A stretch of DNA of 13,465 nt from an uncultured Collinsella sp. (lineage in GTDB: Bacteria > Actinomycetota > Coriobacteriia > Coriobacteriales > Coriobacteriaceae): positions 1 to 13,465 of the forward strand of contig CABUZK010000049.1 of assembly GCA_902496115.1 (NCBI GenBank). The letters run 5' to 3'. The notes below the pieces were generated by a model. The model saw only the letters and a list, made by a program, of their open reading frames with translations, was not told the origin of the DNA and did not search any database. Position numbers and translations under genes: made by a program. Of the stretch, positions 12,391 to 13,465 are shown piece after piece; the first letter of the stretch is position 1, and each line of letters begins with the position of its first letter.

Positions 12391-13305
12391 ATGCAGATCA
12401 ACAAGGTCACCTTTATCGGCAAGGGCGGCGTCGGGCTACTCTACGGCAGTATGATCGCCCAGGCACTCGGTAACGACGCCGTCGAATACGTTATGGATGA
12501 CGCCCGTTTTGAGCGTCACGCGGGCGATGCGCTCACCGTCAATGGCAAGCCCTGTGCGCTCAAGTCCGTCCGCGCCAGCGAGGCAACGCCCGCCGATCTG
12601 GTCATTCTCACGATCAAGACGACTGGACTCAACCAAGCACTCAAGACTATGGAGCGCGTCGTGGGACCCAATACGCTCATCGCCTCGCTGTGTAACGGCA
12701 TTACGAGCGAGCAGAAGATTGCCGAGCGCTTTGGCTGGGAGCATACCGTTCTTGGTATTTGCCAGGGCATGGACGCCGTGTTCCTCAACGGAGAGCTCAT
12801 CTTTACCAATGCGGGCGAAATCCGCTTTGGCGCGACGGCCGGCACCGAGCTCGCAACCGTCACCGCCATCGACGAGCTCTACACGCGCTGCGGCATCGCC
12901 CATACCGTCGAGAGCGACGTTACGCACCGCATGTGGGCCAAACTCATGCTCAACGACGGCATCAACCAGACGTGCATGGCCTACGGCGGGACCTACGGAA
13001 GCGCCACGGAGCCGGGCTCCGAGCAGCGTCGCTGCTTTGTTTCCGCCATGCGCGAAACGCTTGCGGTCGCCAACGCCGAGGGCATTGAGCTGACCGAGGC
13101 AGACCTGACGCAGATGGTGCACCTCATCGAGGGAATCGACCCCGCCGGTATGCCCTCAATGGCGCAGGACCGCATCGCACAACGAAAAACCGAAGTCGAA
13201 GAGTTCGCGGGCACCATTTGCCGCCTGGCCGTCAAACACGATATCCAAGTGCCGCAAAACGATTGGCTCTATCAGCGCATCCGCGATATCGAGAAAAGCT
13301 GGTAG
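12391..13305 (+). CDS. panE: Ketopantoate reductase-like protein (PanE/ApbA family)
   Basis: The 304-residue protein belongs to the ketopantoate reductase family, which reduces 2-dehydropantoate to pantoate with NADPH for coenzyme A synthesis. The Rossmann motif is GKGGVG (10-15) in a place where most members have GxGxxG with Ala or Ser. The family active-site set is complete: N102 (LCNGI), K184 and N188 (MWAKLMLNDGIN), S256 (PSMAQD) and E268 (RKTEVEE). It corresponds to N98, K176, N180, S244 and E256 in E. coli PanE. The ATG 12391 start follows GGGGAGA by about nine bases. No other pantothenate gene is near, and many family members act on other 2-oxo acids, so the symbol is by family only. 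The 5' leader contains a terminator-like hairpin that may control it. Confidence 0.82.
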   Translation: MQINKVTFIGKGGVGLLYGSMIAQALGNDAVEYVMDDARFERHAGDALTVNGKPCALKSVRASEATPADLVILTIKTTGLNQALKTMERVVGPNTLIASLCNGITSEQKIAERFGWEHTVLGICQGMDAVFLNGELIFTNAGEIRFGATAGTELATVTAIDELYTRCGIAHTVESDVTHRMWAKLMLNDGINQTCMAYGGTYGSATEPGSEQRRCFVSAMRETLAVANAEGIELTEADLTQMVHLIEGIDPAGMPSMAQDRIAQRKTEVEEFAGTICRLAVKHDIQVPQNDWLYQRIRDIEKSW

Positions 13306-13338
13306 CGCCCGGCTCACCACGTCAACAGGCTCAACAGC

Positions 13339-13376
13339 AAAGCCGCCACAAGGAGCACTCCCCTTACGGCGGCTTT
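13339..13376. terminator. Terminator shared by panE-like gene and the convergent gene
   Basis: AAAGCCGCC (13339-13347) pairs with GGCGGCTTT (13368-13376), with further A-A-G-G/C-C-T-T pairing inside the loop. A short T-run ends each side, so it can serve both convergent genes. Confidence 0.7.
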
Positions 13377-13413
13377 CATCTTCATCTATAACCAGTAGTC
13401 GATGTCCCGACGG

Positions 13414-13465
13414 TTAGAGCTGCGACTCCGACGCCTGGTCCTCATCGTCGCGACAAAGGACTACA
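13414..13465 (-). CDS. C-terminal end of a minus-strand gene (unidentified)
   Basis: Reading the minus strand from the window edge, one frame is open for about 16 codons and closes at TAA (13414-13416). It ends with the acidic tail RDDEDQASESQL. Its position behind the shared terminator supports a real convergent gene. Too little is visible to name it, and a second short frame overlaps, so the call is tentative. Confidence 0.4.
   Translation of the reverse strand, partial: VVLCRDDEDQASESQL

Noticed and set aside
13385..13455. Short minus-strand frame ending NRRDIDYWL before TAG at the window end
   Set aside because: It is closed by a stop at the window edge and is only about 24 codons of Arg/Ser-rich sequence. 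The overlapping frame that stays open to the edge is more likely a gene end.

Overview
The window is gene-dense, GC-rich bacterial chromosome. The most likely source is a Gram-positive actinobacterium of the class Coriobacteriia (Collinsella-like). This is inferred from the high GC with strong Shine-Dalgarno sites and GTG/TTG starts, a sortase-type surface protein, a lipoprotein-type solute-binding protein, a Y-family polymerase followed by a YolD-like gene, and a DUF3793-flavodoxin pair. The genus was not confirmed by any search. No rRNA, tRNA, CRISPR array, phage or transposase gene was seen.

Layout, left to right. (1) 1-669, plus strand: the 3' end of a Y-family DNA polymerase gene overlapping a YolD-like gene, a typical lesion-bypass pair. 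(2) 666-3190, minus strand: a large secreted, propeller-like, sortase-anchored protein (sorting motif LPHAG) whose frame is broken near 2794. It converges on the YolD gene with overlapping stop codons. (3) 3463-3846, minus: a small membrane-tethered heavy-metal-associated (HMA) protein with a CsoR-like C-tract/G-tract operator upstream. (4) 4023-5193, plus: DUF3793 protein and short flavodoxin, preceded by a recognisable promoter and a possible iron-repressor box, and closed by a strong bidirectional terminator. (5) 8434 down to 5329, minus: a polar amino acid ABC importer in the order binding lipoprotein, permease, ATPase. The permease carries an unusual secreted N-terminal domain. (6) 11915 down to 8582, minus: an iron-sulfur aldo/keto reductase, a Gfo/Idh/MocA oxidoreductase and endonuclease IV (nfo). 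(7) 12079-13305, plus: a 64-residue protein resembling the tail of cyclase-family enzymes, a terminator-like hairpin, and a ketopantoate reductase-like gene (panE family). The window closes with a shared terminator and the 3' end of a minus-strand gene.

The least explained feature is a pair of about 85-bp elements at 9465-9550 and 10646-10731. They share ends, loop pattern and orientation. A 7-bp segment in the middle of each stem is entirely different between copies yet still base-pairs within each copy, as expected of a conserved folded RNA or cruciform. Read on the minus strand, each ends at the Shine-Dalgarno region of the next gene (nfo and the Gfo/Idh gene), and the outermost element bases can pair with that site. 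The first three bases of copy B are the stop codon of the aldo/keto reductase. These elements may be a translational regulator or a repeat family. Other unusual points are the permease fusion, the frameshifted LPHAG surface protein, the CsoR-like operator and the hairpin directly before panE.
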